Shown piece after piece: positions 8,040 through 16,979 of a DNA stretch of 64,000 bases. This stretch comes from Holophagales bacterium (GTDB taxonomy: Bacteria; Acidobacteriota; Thermoanaerobaculia; Multivoradales; Multivoraceae): contig VXVC01000001.1 in assembly GCA_009836625.1 (NCBI GenBank), positions 1 to 64,000 on the forward strand, written 5' to 3'. The first letter of the stretch is position 1. Each line of letters starts with the position of its first letter. A model generated the notes under the pieces. It had not been told where the DNA came from. It saw nothing but the letters and a program-made list of their open reading frames with translations, and did not search any database. Both the position numbers and the translations under genes were made by a program.

Positions 8040-8510
8040 CTACTCCGCGGCCACCACCGCCGTGGCCTCCACTTCGACCAGCAACGACGGGAACACCAGC
8101 CCCGTCACGCCAACCCAGGTAGCGGCCCGCGGCGGGTCGAGTTGCAGCACCTTGGCCTGGGCGCGGCCGACGGTCTGGACCTTCTCCGGGTCGATGTCCT
8201 TGATGAAGACCGTCGTCTTGACGATGTCCTCGGCGCTGGCTCCGGCCTGCTCCACGCGCTTGACGAGGTTGGAGAAGGCGATCTCCGCCTGCTCGGCGAG
8301 AGTGGCCGCGGGTGCGTCCGCCCCGTCGGTCATGCCGACCTGGCCGGAGATGCGGATGGTGGTGACGCCGTTCGCGGTCGTCCTGGCGATGTGGGAGAAG
8401 CCCTGCTGCGAGCCGAGAAATTCCGTCTTCAAGTCTTGTGCCTCCGTGGTGGCGGTCGCGAGCAGGAGCACACCGAGGAAGAAGGCAAAGTGATGCGGTT
8501 GTCTCTTCAT
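8040..8510 (-). CDS. Secreted RidA/YjgF-family protein
   Basis: A 156-residue protein of the RidA fold. Classic RidA trimers hydrolyse reactive enamine/imine intermediates in the cytoplasm. Residues 1-25 (MKRQPHHFAFFLGVLLLATA, then TTEAQ) are a signal peptide, which points to the periplasm or outside. The domain shows ISGQVGMTDG, the FSNLVKRVEQAGAS helix, the conserved Arg in DPPRAATW and the C-terminal VEVEATAVVA strand. ATG at 8510 is preceded by AGGAG. The gene is divergent from the ThuA-like gene. The substrate is unknown. Confidence 0.85.
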   Translation of the reverse strand: MKRQPHHFAFFLGVLLLATATTEAQDLKTEFLGSQQGFSHIARTTANGVTTIRISGQVGMTDGADAPAATLAEQAEIAFSNLVKRVEQAGASAEDIVKTTVFIKDIDPEKVQTVGRAQAKVLQLDPPRAATWVGVTGLVFPSLLVEVEATAVVAAE

Positions 8511-8615
8511 TTGAGGCTCCTGGAGTCGTGCCGGCTTTGGTCAGTTGGAAGTAGCGGTCGAGTGTAGGGGTGCGTACGATAGCGCGCTGGTACGCTGCCG
8601 CCGGAGGTTCGGCTC

Positions 8616-9644
8616 ATGAAGCGTGGTCTTTCGGTTTCCAGCCTGGTGGCGCTGTCCGCCTCGGTCATCATGTTCCTGCCTGCACCCGGACAGGGCAGCG
8701 AGGCCCAGTGGGTCACCTACCCGGGCGGCGACGGACCCGGAGCCGGCTACAAGGTCGTCCTGATCGCGGGTGACGAGGAGTACCGCTCCGAGGAAGCGAT
8801 GCCGATGCTCGGCAGGTTGTTGTCGGTGCGGCACGGCTTCGAGTGTGTGGTCCTGTTCTCGATCGACGCCGAAACCGGGGCGATCGATCCGGAGGAGCAG
8901 ACGAACATCCCGGGTCTCGAAGCGCTCGCCGACGCCGACCTGATGGTGATCGCCACCCGGTTCAGGGAGCTTCCCGACGGGCAGATGAAGCACATCGTCG
9001 ACTACGTCGAATCGGGACGGCCGATCGTGGGCTTGCGGACCGCGACCCACGCCTTCTCTTACCAGCGCAACCCGGACAGTCCGTACGCGCACTGGCACTT
9101 CCGCAGCGAAGAGTGGCCGGGCGGATTCGGCCAGCAGGTGCTGGGCGACACCTGGATCAACCATCACGGCCGTCACGGCCAGGAGAGCACGCGCGGCGTC
9201 GTCGCTCCGGGCGCGGCCAACCATCCGATCCTGCGCGGTGTCGACGACGTCTGGGGCCCCACCGACGTCTACGGGCTCAGGAACCTGGGAGATGACGCGA
9301 ACGTCCTGCTGCTCGGCGCCGTCATTGCCGGCATGTCGCCCGACGATCCGCCAGTCGAAGGGCCGAAGAACGACCCGATGGTCCCGATCGCGTGGACCCG
9401 CGCCTACTCCGGCGCCGGCGGCAAGACGGCGCGCGTCTTCACGACGACGATGGGCGCTTCCACGGACTTCGAGAGTGAAGGACTGCGCCGCCTGCTCGTG
9501 AACGCCGTGTACTGGGGGCTCGGCATGGAGGACCGGATCCCGGAGCGGAGCGACGCCCGGGTCGTCGGTGACTACGCGCCGACGGACTTCGGCTTCGGCA
9601 GCCAGGCCGTCGGCGTCATGCCGTCGGCCCACGAGCTGCCCTAG
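8616..9644 (+). CDS. Secreted ThuA-domain protein (class I glutamine amidotransferase-like fold)
   Basis: A 342-residue protein with an N-terminal signal peptide (MKRGLSVSSLVALSASVIMF). The ThuA-like domain has YKVVLIAGDEEYRSEEA, GLEALADADLMVIATRFRE, the GRPIVGLRTATHAF strand-loop, WINHHGRHG and RVFTTTMGASTDF. ThuA proteins were linked to trehalose use in rhizobia, and many secreted relatives are annotated as putative carbohydrate-active proteins; the reaction is not established. A GGAGG lies seven bases before the ATG. It probably acts in the periplasm. Confidence 0.8.
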   Translation: MKRGLSVSSLVALSASVIMFLPAPGQGSEAQWVTYPGGDGPGAGYKVVLIAGDEEYRSEEAMPMLGRLLSVRHGFECVVLFSIDAETGAIDPEEQTNIPGLEALADADLMVIATRFRELPDGQMKHIVDYVESGRPIVGLRTATHAFSYQRNPDSPYAHWHFRSEEWPGGFGQQVLGDTWINHHGRHGQESTRGVVAPGAANHPILRGVDDVWGPTDVYGLRNLGDDANVLLLGAVIAGMSPDDPPVEGPKNDPMVPIAWTRAYSGAGGKTARVFTTTMGASTDFESEGLRRLLVNAVYWGLGMEDRIPERSDARVVGDYAPTDFGFGSQAVGVMPSAHELP

Positions 9645-9665
9645 CGCGCAGCCGATCCCAGATCG

Positions 9666-11243
9666 TCAAGGCGGCGGGGGAGCCGATCCACCGATTGCTC
9701 GGGACGTACCGGGAGAAGCTACCCAGAGGAACTCACGCCGCCACCACTCGGCCCCGGTGCCGGGTTCGCTGAACCGGTAGTCGTAGAGACGGAGTCGCAC
9801 GTAGCGCGGAGGCTCGGTCTGCCGGCTCGCTTCGCCGAGCAGCCGCAGAACCGCGGGTTCGCCCTCGAACAGCCGCTCGACGAACGAACCCAGCCAGTCG
9901 GCTCCGGCCGGGTCCAGGGCCGCGAACCACATCTGCCAGTCGAGGCGCGGCATGTGTGGAAACGCGGCGCGCGGCTGGCGCTCGAGGTCGCCGGGCTTGA
10001 ACCGGAACGCGAGTTCGGTCCAGGTCACGCCGTCGGAGCTCGTTTCGACCACGATCTCGGGGCGCGAGGTCGTCATCGCGCGGAAGAGTCCATAGCCGTT
10101 GATCGAACGGAACGGTGCGATGGCGCGCAGCACGGGTGCCGGCGGATCGACCAGGACCCGGTCGACGAGGTCCGCCACTCGGACCGTTGTCGACGGGGTG
10201 TCCGGTCCGCGGGGCAGGGAGCGGGTGAGTTCTCGTGCGGTGACCGACAGGCTGAGCAGAAGGACCGTCGCGGTCACAACCCAGCGGAGGCGCGTCCTCG
10301 CGGCGGCTGTGAAGCCGGAAGCCCCGGTCGGCCTCGTGGCCGCGGTGTCGCTCCGTTTCGCCGTCCCCGGAAAGAGCGGTCCGTCAAGCCAGGATAGGCA
10401 GAGCACCACGGTGAGCAGGTTGAAGAAGCCGTAGTTGCCCGTGGCGGCGATCAGGAACTGGAGCGCCAGGAGGAGCCACATTCCCGACTTCCGCAGCCGG
10501 CGTGAGAAGACAAGCCACGGCACGACCAGCTCCACCCCGAACATGATGAGGACCGACAGGCGATGGAACCACTCCGGCAGATGGTGCGCGTACCAGCTCG
10601 CCGCCACCGGCAGCGGCTGTGTGAAGTAATGGACATCGAGCGCGGTCAGTCGCCACCAGGTCGGATCGAGACTGAGCAGCTTGACGGCGCCGGACAAGAA
10701 CATCAGCTTGACCACCAGGAGCCGGAAGAGCCACATCCCCGGTCGGGCGGCCGCGAAGTTCGGCGCGACTCGGAACGCGGCCCGAACGGAGGCCGTGAGC
10801 GGCCGCCGTTCGGCGCCGGCTGGTCTCCGGAATGGCCAGCCCAGGGGTGCCAGCACGACGGCGCACAGGGTCGCCTCCAGCAGCAGCGTGTCCCACTGGA
10901 AGGCGAGAAAGGTCTGGCCGCCCCAGACCAGCGACAGGTAGCAGATCCAGAGCGCGGCGAAGACCGGCGCGGTCACCATGCCGGCGATCGCGAGCAGGGA
11001 CAGTAGGACACCGGCCGCGCAGAGCGCGTGGAGTGCACCGTCGCCGGCACCGAACCAGAGCAGGGACGGGACGTTGACGAACCGTTCGAATGCCCCGGCG
11101 CCGAGCACCCGTTCGAGGTAGGCGAAGAAGTCCCGTGCCGGGAGGATGCCCCGCGATCCGATCAGGCCGTCGACCTGGACCCAGAGGGAGACGAAGGCAA
11201 CCAGGTGGACGCCGGCCAGGAGTCGCAGGAGCAGTCGCGGCAC
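9666..11243 (-). CDS. Lipase maturation factor family membrane protein
   Basis: A 525-residue polytopic membrane protein like LMF1/LMF2. In animals these act in folding of secreted lipases; bacterial roles are unknown. An N-terminal set of hydrophobic helices includes GVHLVAFVSLWVQVDGLIGS, FLAFQWDTLLLEATLCAVVL and LFRLLVVKLMFLSGAVKLLS. A soluble C-terminal part follows with the family-type stretches FAALDPAGADW and YVRLRLYDYRFSEPG. GTG at 11243 is preferred: AGGATAGGG lies just upstream, and an upstream ATG at 11312 would leave only five bases to the divergent aminotransferase start. Confidence 0.82.
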   Translation of the reverse strand: MPRLLLRLLAGVHLVAFVSLWVQVDGLIGSRGILPARDFFAYLERVLGAGAFERFVNVPSLLWFGAGDGALHALCAAGVLLSLLAIAGMVTAPVFAALWICYLSLVWGGQTFLAFQWDTLLLEATLCAVVLAPLGWPFRRPAGAERRPLTASVRAAFRVAPNFAAARPGMWLFRLLVVKLMFLSGAVKLLSLDPTWWRLTALDVHYFTQPLPVAASWYAHHLPEWFHRLSVLIMFGVELVVPWLVFSRRLRKSGMWLLLALQFLIAATGNYGFFNLLTVVLCLSWLDGPLFPGTAKRSDTAATRPTGASGFTAAARTRLRWVVTATVLLLSLSVTARELTRSLPRGPDTPSTTVRVADLVDRVLVDPPAPVLRAIAPFRSINGYGLFRAMTTSRPEIVVETSSDGVTWTELAFRFKPGDLERQPRAAFPHMPRLDWQMWFAALDPAGADWLGSFVERLFEGEPAVLRLLGEASRQTEPPRYVRLRLYDYRFSEPGTGAEWWRREFLWVASPGTSRAIGGSAPPPP

Positions 11244-11317
11244 GGTCCCTATCCTGTCCGAGGCGGTGGCATACTGCGGCGCCTGACGACGGACCGATCC
11301 GGCGAGGGACAAGCACG

Positions 11318-12460
11318 ATGGAAATGGAGACCTTCGATCTGGAGCGGCAACAGTCGCTCTGGGAACATCGCGTCGACATCAACCTGAGCGAGAGCGGCGT
11401 AGAGCCGCTGACGCTGGCCGGCCTGGCGGCGCTGGGGTTGGACCTGGACGGACTGCACTCGGTGCCGCTCGAGTACATCCAGTCGAACGGCACGCCGGAA
11501 CTGCGCTCGCAGCTCGCCGGCCACTACGCGGGGGCGACGATCGAGCATCTGCTGGTGACGACCGGCTCTGCCGAGGCGAACTACGTGGCCGTGCAGGTCC
11601 TGGTCGGGCCGGCCGACGAGGTGGTCGCGATCGTGCCGAACTACCTGCAGGTCGGTCTGGCGGCCCGTGGTCTCGGGGCGGCGGTGCGGGACATACCCCT
11701 CCTCCCCGGCGCCGACGAATCGACCTGGTCGCTCGACTGGGACGCGTTCGAGGACGCGGTCGGCGAGCGGACGAAGCTCATCTACCTGAGTCATCCGAAC
11801 AACCCGACCGGTCACGTGTTCACGCCATCCGAGCTGGACCGCATCGCCGCCGCCGCGGAGCGGGTCGGCGCCTGGGTGCTGTCGGACGAGGTCTACCGCG
11901 GCGCCGTGCACGACCTGGCGCCCGGAGAGGAGACGCCCGGCATGTGGGGGCGGGGTGAGCGCGTCGTCGCGGTTTCGAGCCTGTCCAAGGCCTACGGTCT
12001 GCCGGGTGCCCGCCTGGGCTGGATGGCCGGTCCGCCCGAGTTCGTCGAGCGCTGCTGGGCGAGGCGGGATTTCACGACGATCGCTCCCGCGGCGCTTTCC
12101 GACCCGATCGCCCGTTTCGCGACTGAGCCGTCGAACCAGGAACGGCTGTTCGAACGGGCGCGGCGGATGATGCGCACGAACCGCGCGACCTTCCGCGACT
12201 GGACCCGCCGGCAGAACGGCGCGATCGCCTACCGGGAGCCGCGGGCCGGCGCCTACGGCTTCGTGCCGCTACTGGAGGACGGCCGTCCGGCGGACTGCGC
12301 CGCCTTCGCGGAACGGCTCCGGCGGAACCGCAGCGTCCTGCTGGTCGCGGGCCGCTGGGCCGGCATGCCGGGCTACCTGCGCTTCGGTCTGGGTGTCGAG
12401 CCCGAGGCCTTCGCGGAGGGCCTGCACCGCGTCGAACTGGAGCTCCGCGACGGAGGCTAG
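11318..12460 (+). CDS. PLP-dependent class I/II aminotransferase
   Basis: A 380-residue fold-type I aminotransferase. The N-terminal NLSESGVEPLTL and LEYIQSNGTPELR segments, SHPNNPTGH, the SDEVYRG aspartate and the PLP lysine in SLSKAYGLPGARLGW are all visible. The C-terminal YLRFGLGVEP supplies the carboxylate-binding Arg. The substrate cannot be told from sequence. ATG at 11318 follows GCGAGGGAC. The CitE-like gene starts nine bases after its stop, so the two are probably co-transcribed. Confidence 0.88.
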   Translation: MEMETFDLERQQSLWEHRVDINLSESGVEPLTLAGLAALGLDLDGLHSVPLEYIQSNGTPELRSQLAGHYAGATIEHLLVTTGSAEANYVAVQVLVGPADEVVAIVPNYLQVGLAARGLGAAVRDIPLLPGADESTWSLDWDAFEDAVGERTKLIYLSHPNNPTGHVFTPSELDRIAAAAERVGAWVLSDEVYRGAVHDLAPGEETPGMWGRGERVVAVSSLSKAYGLPGARLGWMAGPPEFVERCWARRDFTTIAPAALSDPIARFATEPSNQERLFERARRMMRTNRATFRDWTRRQNGAIAYREPRAGAYGFVPLLEDGRPADCAAFAERLRRNRSVLLVAGRWAGMPGYLRFGLGVEPEAFAEGLHRVELELRDGG

Positions 12461-12469
12461 AGTCACTTC

Positions 12470-13375
12470 GTGAGCAGTACCCGGCTTCGGCGCGCCGTCC
12501 ACTTCGTTCCGGGCGGCAACGAGCGCATGCTGGCCAAGTCGCTGGGGCTCGAGGCCGACACGCTGATCCTCGATCTCGAGGACGCGGTGACGCCGGATCG
12601 CAAGGAGGAGGTTCGCCGCGAGGTAGCCGGCTGGCTCGAGGCGACGGACTTCGGCGGCAAGGAGCGCGCGGTGCGGATCAACGACCTGATGACGCCCTGG
12701 GGCCGGGAGGACGTCGAGGTCACGATGGAGCATCCGCCCGACGCCTACGTCGTACCGAAAGTGAGTGGCGTCGATGACGTGCTGCGGGTCGATCGGCTGG
12801 TCGCCCAGCTCGAGATGGCCCATGGCCACGACCTGGGCGGCATCGCGCTGATCCTGATCGCCACCGAGACGGCCGGCGGCGCGCTGAACCTCGCTCACCT
12901 GACCGCCACCAACCGCGTCTCGGCGTTGACCTGGGGCGCCGAGGATCTGTCCGTCTCGATCGGAGCGAGCCGGCGCCGGGACGAGCGTGGCGAGTACCTG
13001 GACGTGTTCCGCTACTGCCGGTCGATGACCCTGCTGGCCGCCCGTGCCGGCGGCGCCCAGCCGATCGACAGCGTGTTCACCGACATCGGCGACCTGGACG
13101 CCCTGCGACTCGACTGCCAGCGGGCGGCATGGATGGGCTTCGAGGGCAAGATGACGATCCACCCGAACCAGATCCCCATCGTCAACGACGTGTTCACGCC
13201 GAGCGAGGAGGAGATCGTTTCCGCCGCTGCCCTGGTTGCCGCGTTCGAAGAGAACCAGGCCCAGGGCCGCATGGCGTTCCGCTACGAAGGGCAGATGGTC
13301 GACGCTCCTCACCTGCACCGGGCGGAGCGCCTGCTCGACCGCGCGCGCCAGGCCAGCGCGGTCCGGGGCGAGTGA
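12470..13375 (+). CDS. CitE-like HpcH/HpaI-family lyase
   Basis: A 301-residue TIM-barrel protein of the citrate lyase beta-subunit / malyl-CoA lyase family, which cleaves or forms beta-hydroxyacyl thioesters with Mg2+. LRRAVHFVPGGNERMLAKS, LILDLEDAVTPDRK (metal and CoA region), ATETAGGAL, WGAEDLS and GKMTIHPNQI are present. No citrate lyase alpha or gamma subunit lies nearby, so it is a stand-alone CitE-like enzyme. Start GTG 12470; the stop overlaps the GTG start of the sulfatase-fold gene. Confidence 0.87.
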   Translation: MSSTRLRRAVHFVPGGNERMLAKSLGLEADTLILDLEDAVTPDRKEEVRREVAGWLEATDFGGKERAVRINDLMTPWGREDVEVTMEHPPDAYVVPKVSGVDDVLRVDRLVAQLEMAHGHDLGGIALILIATETAGGALNLAHLTATNRVSALTWGAEDLSVSIGASRRRDERGEYLDVFRYCRSMTLLAARAGGAQPIDSVFTDIGDLDALRLDCQRAAWMGFEGKMTIHPNQIPIVNDVFTPSEEEIVSAAALVAAFEENQAQGRMAFRYEGQMVDAPHLHRAERLLDRARQASAVRGE

Positions 13376-15684
13376 GTCGGTTTCATAGGCGCTGCCTGGC
13401 CGTTCCCTTGCTGGCCGCGTGTCCGTGGCTCTCGGGCTGCGGTCCCGGTCCGGTGGCGGTCGAGGTCGTTGACCTCGTCTCGGAGTTCCAGTACGCCGAG
13501 ACAGCGGTCGAACGCCCGGTCATCGATCTGGGAACGGCGGAAGCAGCCCACTCCCTCGTCGGCGGCTGGTCATGGAACGAGACGGATCCAGCAGGCAACA
13601 CGTTCGTCTGGGCGGTCGGTCCGCGCTCGGAGGTTGAGGTGTTTCTGGCGTGGGCGCGGGACCTGGAGATCCGAATGAGGTGCCGCGCGTTTCGCTATCC
13701 GGGTGCGCCCCCGCAAATCCTGGGCGTCGTCTGGGACGGTGTGGAGATTGCGTCCCTGGAACTCGATCCCGCCTTTGCGGAGCGGCAATTCGTCGTTCCG
13801 GCGGAACGCGCGACCCCAGGTAACCACCGGCTTGGTCTGGTGCCGGCCTACTTTGGACGCCCCGAGGTGACGGGCGACGCGGGCCCGGCGCCCAGGCACC
13901 CCCGAAAGCTGTCCTTCGCTTGCGACTGGATCGCGCTTGGGGACGACTCCATCGCCGGCGGGGCGCGTGGAGAGGGCGAGACGCTCTGGATCCCGGAGGC
14001 CAGCGAGGTCTCGTTCTTTCTTGAACCCGAATCGGATCTGGACCTGCGCTGGGAGAGCATCGCACCGCGGGGCGTCGATGGCCTCGATGTCGTGTGGGAG
14101 GTCGAGGGCGCGGCGCCGGTGACCGCTGTCATCGCCCAGGAGTCCGATCCGCTTCTGCACCTGCCCCTGCCGCCCGTGAGAGAGCGGGGGCCGGTCGCGG
14201 CTGACAACGATCCGGGGTCGGTCCGGCCGGCGCGGCTGACGCTGCGGGCGGCCGGGGGCGTGGCGGTCTTCGGCGAAGGGGAAGCCGGCGTTGTTCTGCG
14301 CCGGCCGCGGCTGACCGGGGACGGGCGTGCCGGGCGACTGCCGGACCGGACCGCCGACGTTTCCTCGGCCGCGGGCGACCAGACGGCAGCGGCGGTGGAC
14401 GAAGAGAAACCCGAGTCCATCCTGCTCTGGATCGTGGACACGCTGCGGGTCGACCGGCTCGGCTTCCATGGTCACGAGCGGCCGGTGTCGCCCAACTTCG
14501 ACGCCCTGGCGGAACGCTCCACGGTGTTCGAACGGGCAGTGGCGCAGTCGTCGTGGACACGGCCCACGGTCGCGACGTTGCTCACCGGCGTCGGCCCCGA
14601 GCGCCACGGCATCCGCGAGTTGAACCATGGACTCGAGGGCTCGTTCGCCACGTTGCCGGAGCGCCTGCGGGAACTCGGTTACGTGACGGCGGGCTTCTCG
14701 GCGAACGCGAACGTCACCGCCGACACCGGCTTCGAGCAGGGGTTCGACCGTTTCGAGTACGACGCCGTCGACGTTGACACCCTGGCCCGGTGGGCGCTCG
14801 ACTGGCTCGACGACGTCGCGGCCGAGACGCCGGACCGGCCGTTCTTCCTGATGATCCTCAGCGTCGAACCGCACGCCGCCTTCGACCCGGCCGAGCCGTT
14901 CCGCGAGCGCTTCGCGGCCGACGTTCAGGACAGGGGCCTCGGCACGGTGGAGCACATGAGGGCGTTGAGCAACAGGCGGATCCCCTCGACACGGGAAGTC
15001 GTCGACCAGTTGTTCCTGCTCTACGACGCGGAGATCGCCTGGAACGACCATGTCTTTGGTGAGTTCCGGCGCGAGCTGGACAGCCGGGGCCGGAATCCGT
15101 CGATCGTCGTCGTGTCGGACCACGGCGAAGCGTTCGAGGAAAGGGGTGTCTTCGGTCACGCCTGGGATCTGCACCGGGAGGTGCTGGACATTCCCTTCCT
15201 GATCCACCGGAGCGGTCAGGACGAGGGCCGCCGCGTGTCGGTACCCGTTCAGCAGGCCGACCTGCTGCCCACGCTGATCGAGATCGCGGGCGGCGAGGCC
15301 GGGCCGGGGATCGAAGGCGACAGTCTGCTGCCCGTGCTCGATCCCGGGTCCACGGCGGGCCGGATCGAGGGTCTGTCCGACCGCCTCCTGCTGTCGACCA
15401 TGGACACCTTCCGGCGGCCCGCCGCGTCGATCGTCCGCGGCCGCTACAAGCTGATCGAGCTGCGTCGTCCCGGGCATGCGCCGAGCCGGCAACTGTTCGA
15501 TCGGACGGAAGACCCGGAAGAGCGACGCGATCTTGCCGGCGAACGGCCGATCCTGGCTGGTCGGCTGGCGCGGCTGCTGCGTGAGCAGTTGGAACTCTCG
15601 CAACGCGGCGGGATGCCGGCGCCGGAAGTGGAGCTGGACGAGGACACCCGGCGCCGGCTCCAGGCACTCGGCTACATCGAGTAG
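13372..15684 (+). CDS. Sulfatase-fold lipoprotein (alkaline phosphatase superfamily), probably not FGly-dependent
   Basis: A 770-residue protein. A lipoprotein signal ends in LSGC (about residue 20). Residues ~25-340 are a beta-rich domain of unknown role, and ~345-680 are a sulfatase/phosphoglycerol-transferase domain: LLWIVDTLRVDRLGFHG, SSWTRPTVATLLTG, SDHGE and GHAWDLHREVLDIP. The position that holds the formylglycine Cys or Ser in true sulfatases (C/S-x-P-x-R) reads T-R-P-T-V, which favours a Thr nucleophile and a phosphatase- or transferase-type reaction. The C-terminus RRRLQALGYIE is typical of this subgroup. Start GTG 13372 overlaps the previous stop. Confidence 0.82.
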   Translation: MSRFHRRCLAVPLLAACPWLSGCGPGPVAVEVVDLVSEFQYAETAVERPVIDLGTAEAAHSLVGGWSWNETDPAGNTFVWAVGPRSEVEVFLAWARDLEIRMRCRAFRYPGAPPQILGVVWDGVEIASLELDPAFAERQFVVPAERATPGNHRLGLVPAYFGRPEVTGDAGPAPRHPRKLSFACDWIALGDDSIAGGARGEGETLWIPEASEVSFFLEPESDLDLRWESIAPRGVDGLDVVWEVEGAAPVTAVIAQESDPLLHLPLPPVRERGPVAADNDPGSVRPARLTLRAAGGVAVFGEGEAGVVLRRPRLTGDGRAGRLPDRTADVSSAAGDQTAAAVDEEKPESILLWIVDTLRVDRLGFHGHERPVSPNFDALAERSTVFERAVAQSSWTRPTVATLLTGVGPERHGIRELNHGLEGSFATLPERLRELGYVTAGFSANANVTADTGFEQGFDRFEYDAVDVDTLARWALDWLDDVAAETPDRPFFLMILSVEPHAAFDPAEPFRERFAADVQDRGLGTVEHMRALSNRRIPSTREVVDQLFLLYDAEIAWNDHVFGEFRRELDSRGRNPSIVVVSDHGEAFEERGVFGHAWDLHREVLDIPFLIHRSGQDEGRRVSVPVQQADLLPTLIEIAGGEAGPGIEGDSLLPVLDPGSTAGRIEGLSDRLLLSTMDTFRRPAASIVRGRYKLIELRRPGHAPSRQLFDRTEDPEERRDLAGERPILAGRLARLLREQLELSQRGGMPAPEVELDEDTRRRLQALGYIE

Positions 15685-15767
15685 CGCCGCCGAAGACCGT
15701 CCTTGATCTCAGCTCCAGTCCGGGACCGATCGGACCGGGCGGACCAGGTCCGCCTGCCGCGAGATTC

Positions 15768-16349
15768 GTGCCCGTATGGGCGGAGTCGCGCCGAGAGTGC
15801 CCCAAGGACAGAAACGCAGACGGGGCCGTTTCGGAGGGCCAGTACGTCGACGGCGTAGCTCAAGGCCCCTGGAACCTGACGTTCGCTGACGGGCTCGTCT
15901 TTCGGGGGAGCTACGTCGACGGGAAGCGGGAGGGTCGGTGGCACTCGGAGCGTGGCGCGGAAACTGGGGGCGGCCTCTATGTGGGTGGCGAGCGGTTCGG
16001 CCACTGGAGAATTCTCATCGTGGCGGCCGATGACCAGACGGTCCGCGGCGTGACCGAAGGCACCTTCCTGGACGGCGAACGCAACGGCGTCTTCACGACC
16101 GTCTTTAAGAGCGGCACGGTGCACAAGGGTGAGTACGTCCGGGGTACTCGACAAGGAGAATGGAGCCACGAGTACGCCGCCGACGGCCTCTCAAGGCCGA
16201 TGTCTAGCTGGACGCTCTTGCCGTGGGTGCCCTACCGCCGTCACGTCCGACTTGCGCCCACCATCTCGTCCGTCTGCCTCCGCCTGAGTTCCATCGGTTT
16301 GCTCCTCCGAGCCTCTCGCCTTGCTGCGCGAGGTCACTGTCCGGCGTGA
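15768..16349 (+). pseudogene. MORN-repeat protein fragment
   Basis: An open frame of 193 codons whose first two-thirds contain five MORN-like repeats of roughly 20-25 residues: YVDGVAQGPW, YVDGKREGRW, YVGGERFGHW, FLDGERNGVF and YVRGTRQGEW. There is no signal peptide or clear start signal, and the GTG at 15768 is arbitrary. After about 16190 the translation (SSWTLLPWVPYRRHVRLAP onward) no longer resembles a MORN protein, which suggests a frameshift or a fusion to non-coding DNA. It is either a small MORN protein or a decayed remnant. No function can be assigned. Confidence 0.5.
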
Positions 16350-16464
16350 ACAACCGTGCGGGACGGGGCGGCCCGCACACGATGCGGAGGAGACCATTAG
16401 CGATGACTTCCGCTACTGGGTCCAAGGTCCGGGGGAGTCGGAAGCGCGTCGAACGCCGGCAGGT

Positions 16465-16872
16465 TCAGCGCAGAGCGAGCGCTATGAAGCCGCCGACGAG
16501 AGGCGCTCCGATGGCGAGCATGCCACCGATGAGCCACTTGATCGCTCTCAACTCGCTCCGCATCTCGGCCCGCAGCCCGTCGACCTTGGCGGCGATCTCC
16601 TGGCGGAAGCTCTCGAAGCGGTCGCGGACCTCCTGGCGTAGGTTCTCCATCGCCCTTTCGAGAGCGTCGATGCGGACCGTGTTCGCCGCCACCGTTGTTG
16701 CGAGGTCGCTCAGGTCGGCGCGGACTTCAGCGATGTCCTGCTTCGTTGCCAGCGCTTCCTGACTGTCACCGATCATTTGGAGTAGCGCCTTCGCCTGAGC
16801 TGAGTCGAAACCGGCTGCTTCGAGCCGTCGCCTGTCCGCCCTGGCGGACGATCTTACCGCGTAGCGTTCCAT
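16465..16872 (-). CDS. Small coiled-coil protein with C-terminal membrane anchor
   Basis: A 135-residue protein. A charged N-terminus is followed by a predicted coiled coil over about residues 30-110 (ATKQDIAEVRADLSDLAT, ERAMENLRQEVRDRFESF) and one C-terminal membrane helix, WLIGGMLAIGAPLVGGFIAL. The layout resembles the DUF1640/CCDC90-like family, but the match is by architecture only. ATG at 16872 has a perfect AGGAGG eight bases upstream. The gene is monocistronic and antisense to its neighbours. Confidence 0.7.
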   Translation of the reverse strand: MERYAVRSSARADRRRLEAAGFDSAQAKALLQMIGDSQEALATKQDIAEVRADLSDLATTVAANTVRIDALERAMENLRQEVRDRFESFRQEIAAKVDGLRAEMRSELRAIKWLIGGMLAIGAPLVGGFIALALR

Positions 16873-16979
16873 GTTCCGGGCCTCCTGTTGACCAGGACGG
16901 ATTCGGGCGGTCGAACCGGGCGGCACGGCGTCTGCGTGGAGGTCGGGGAAGTCGCCGCGTTGCTATAGTCCTCTCTCGC

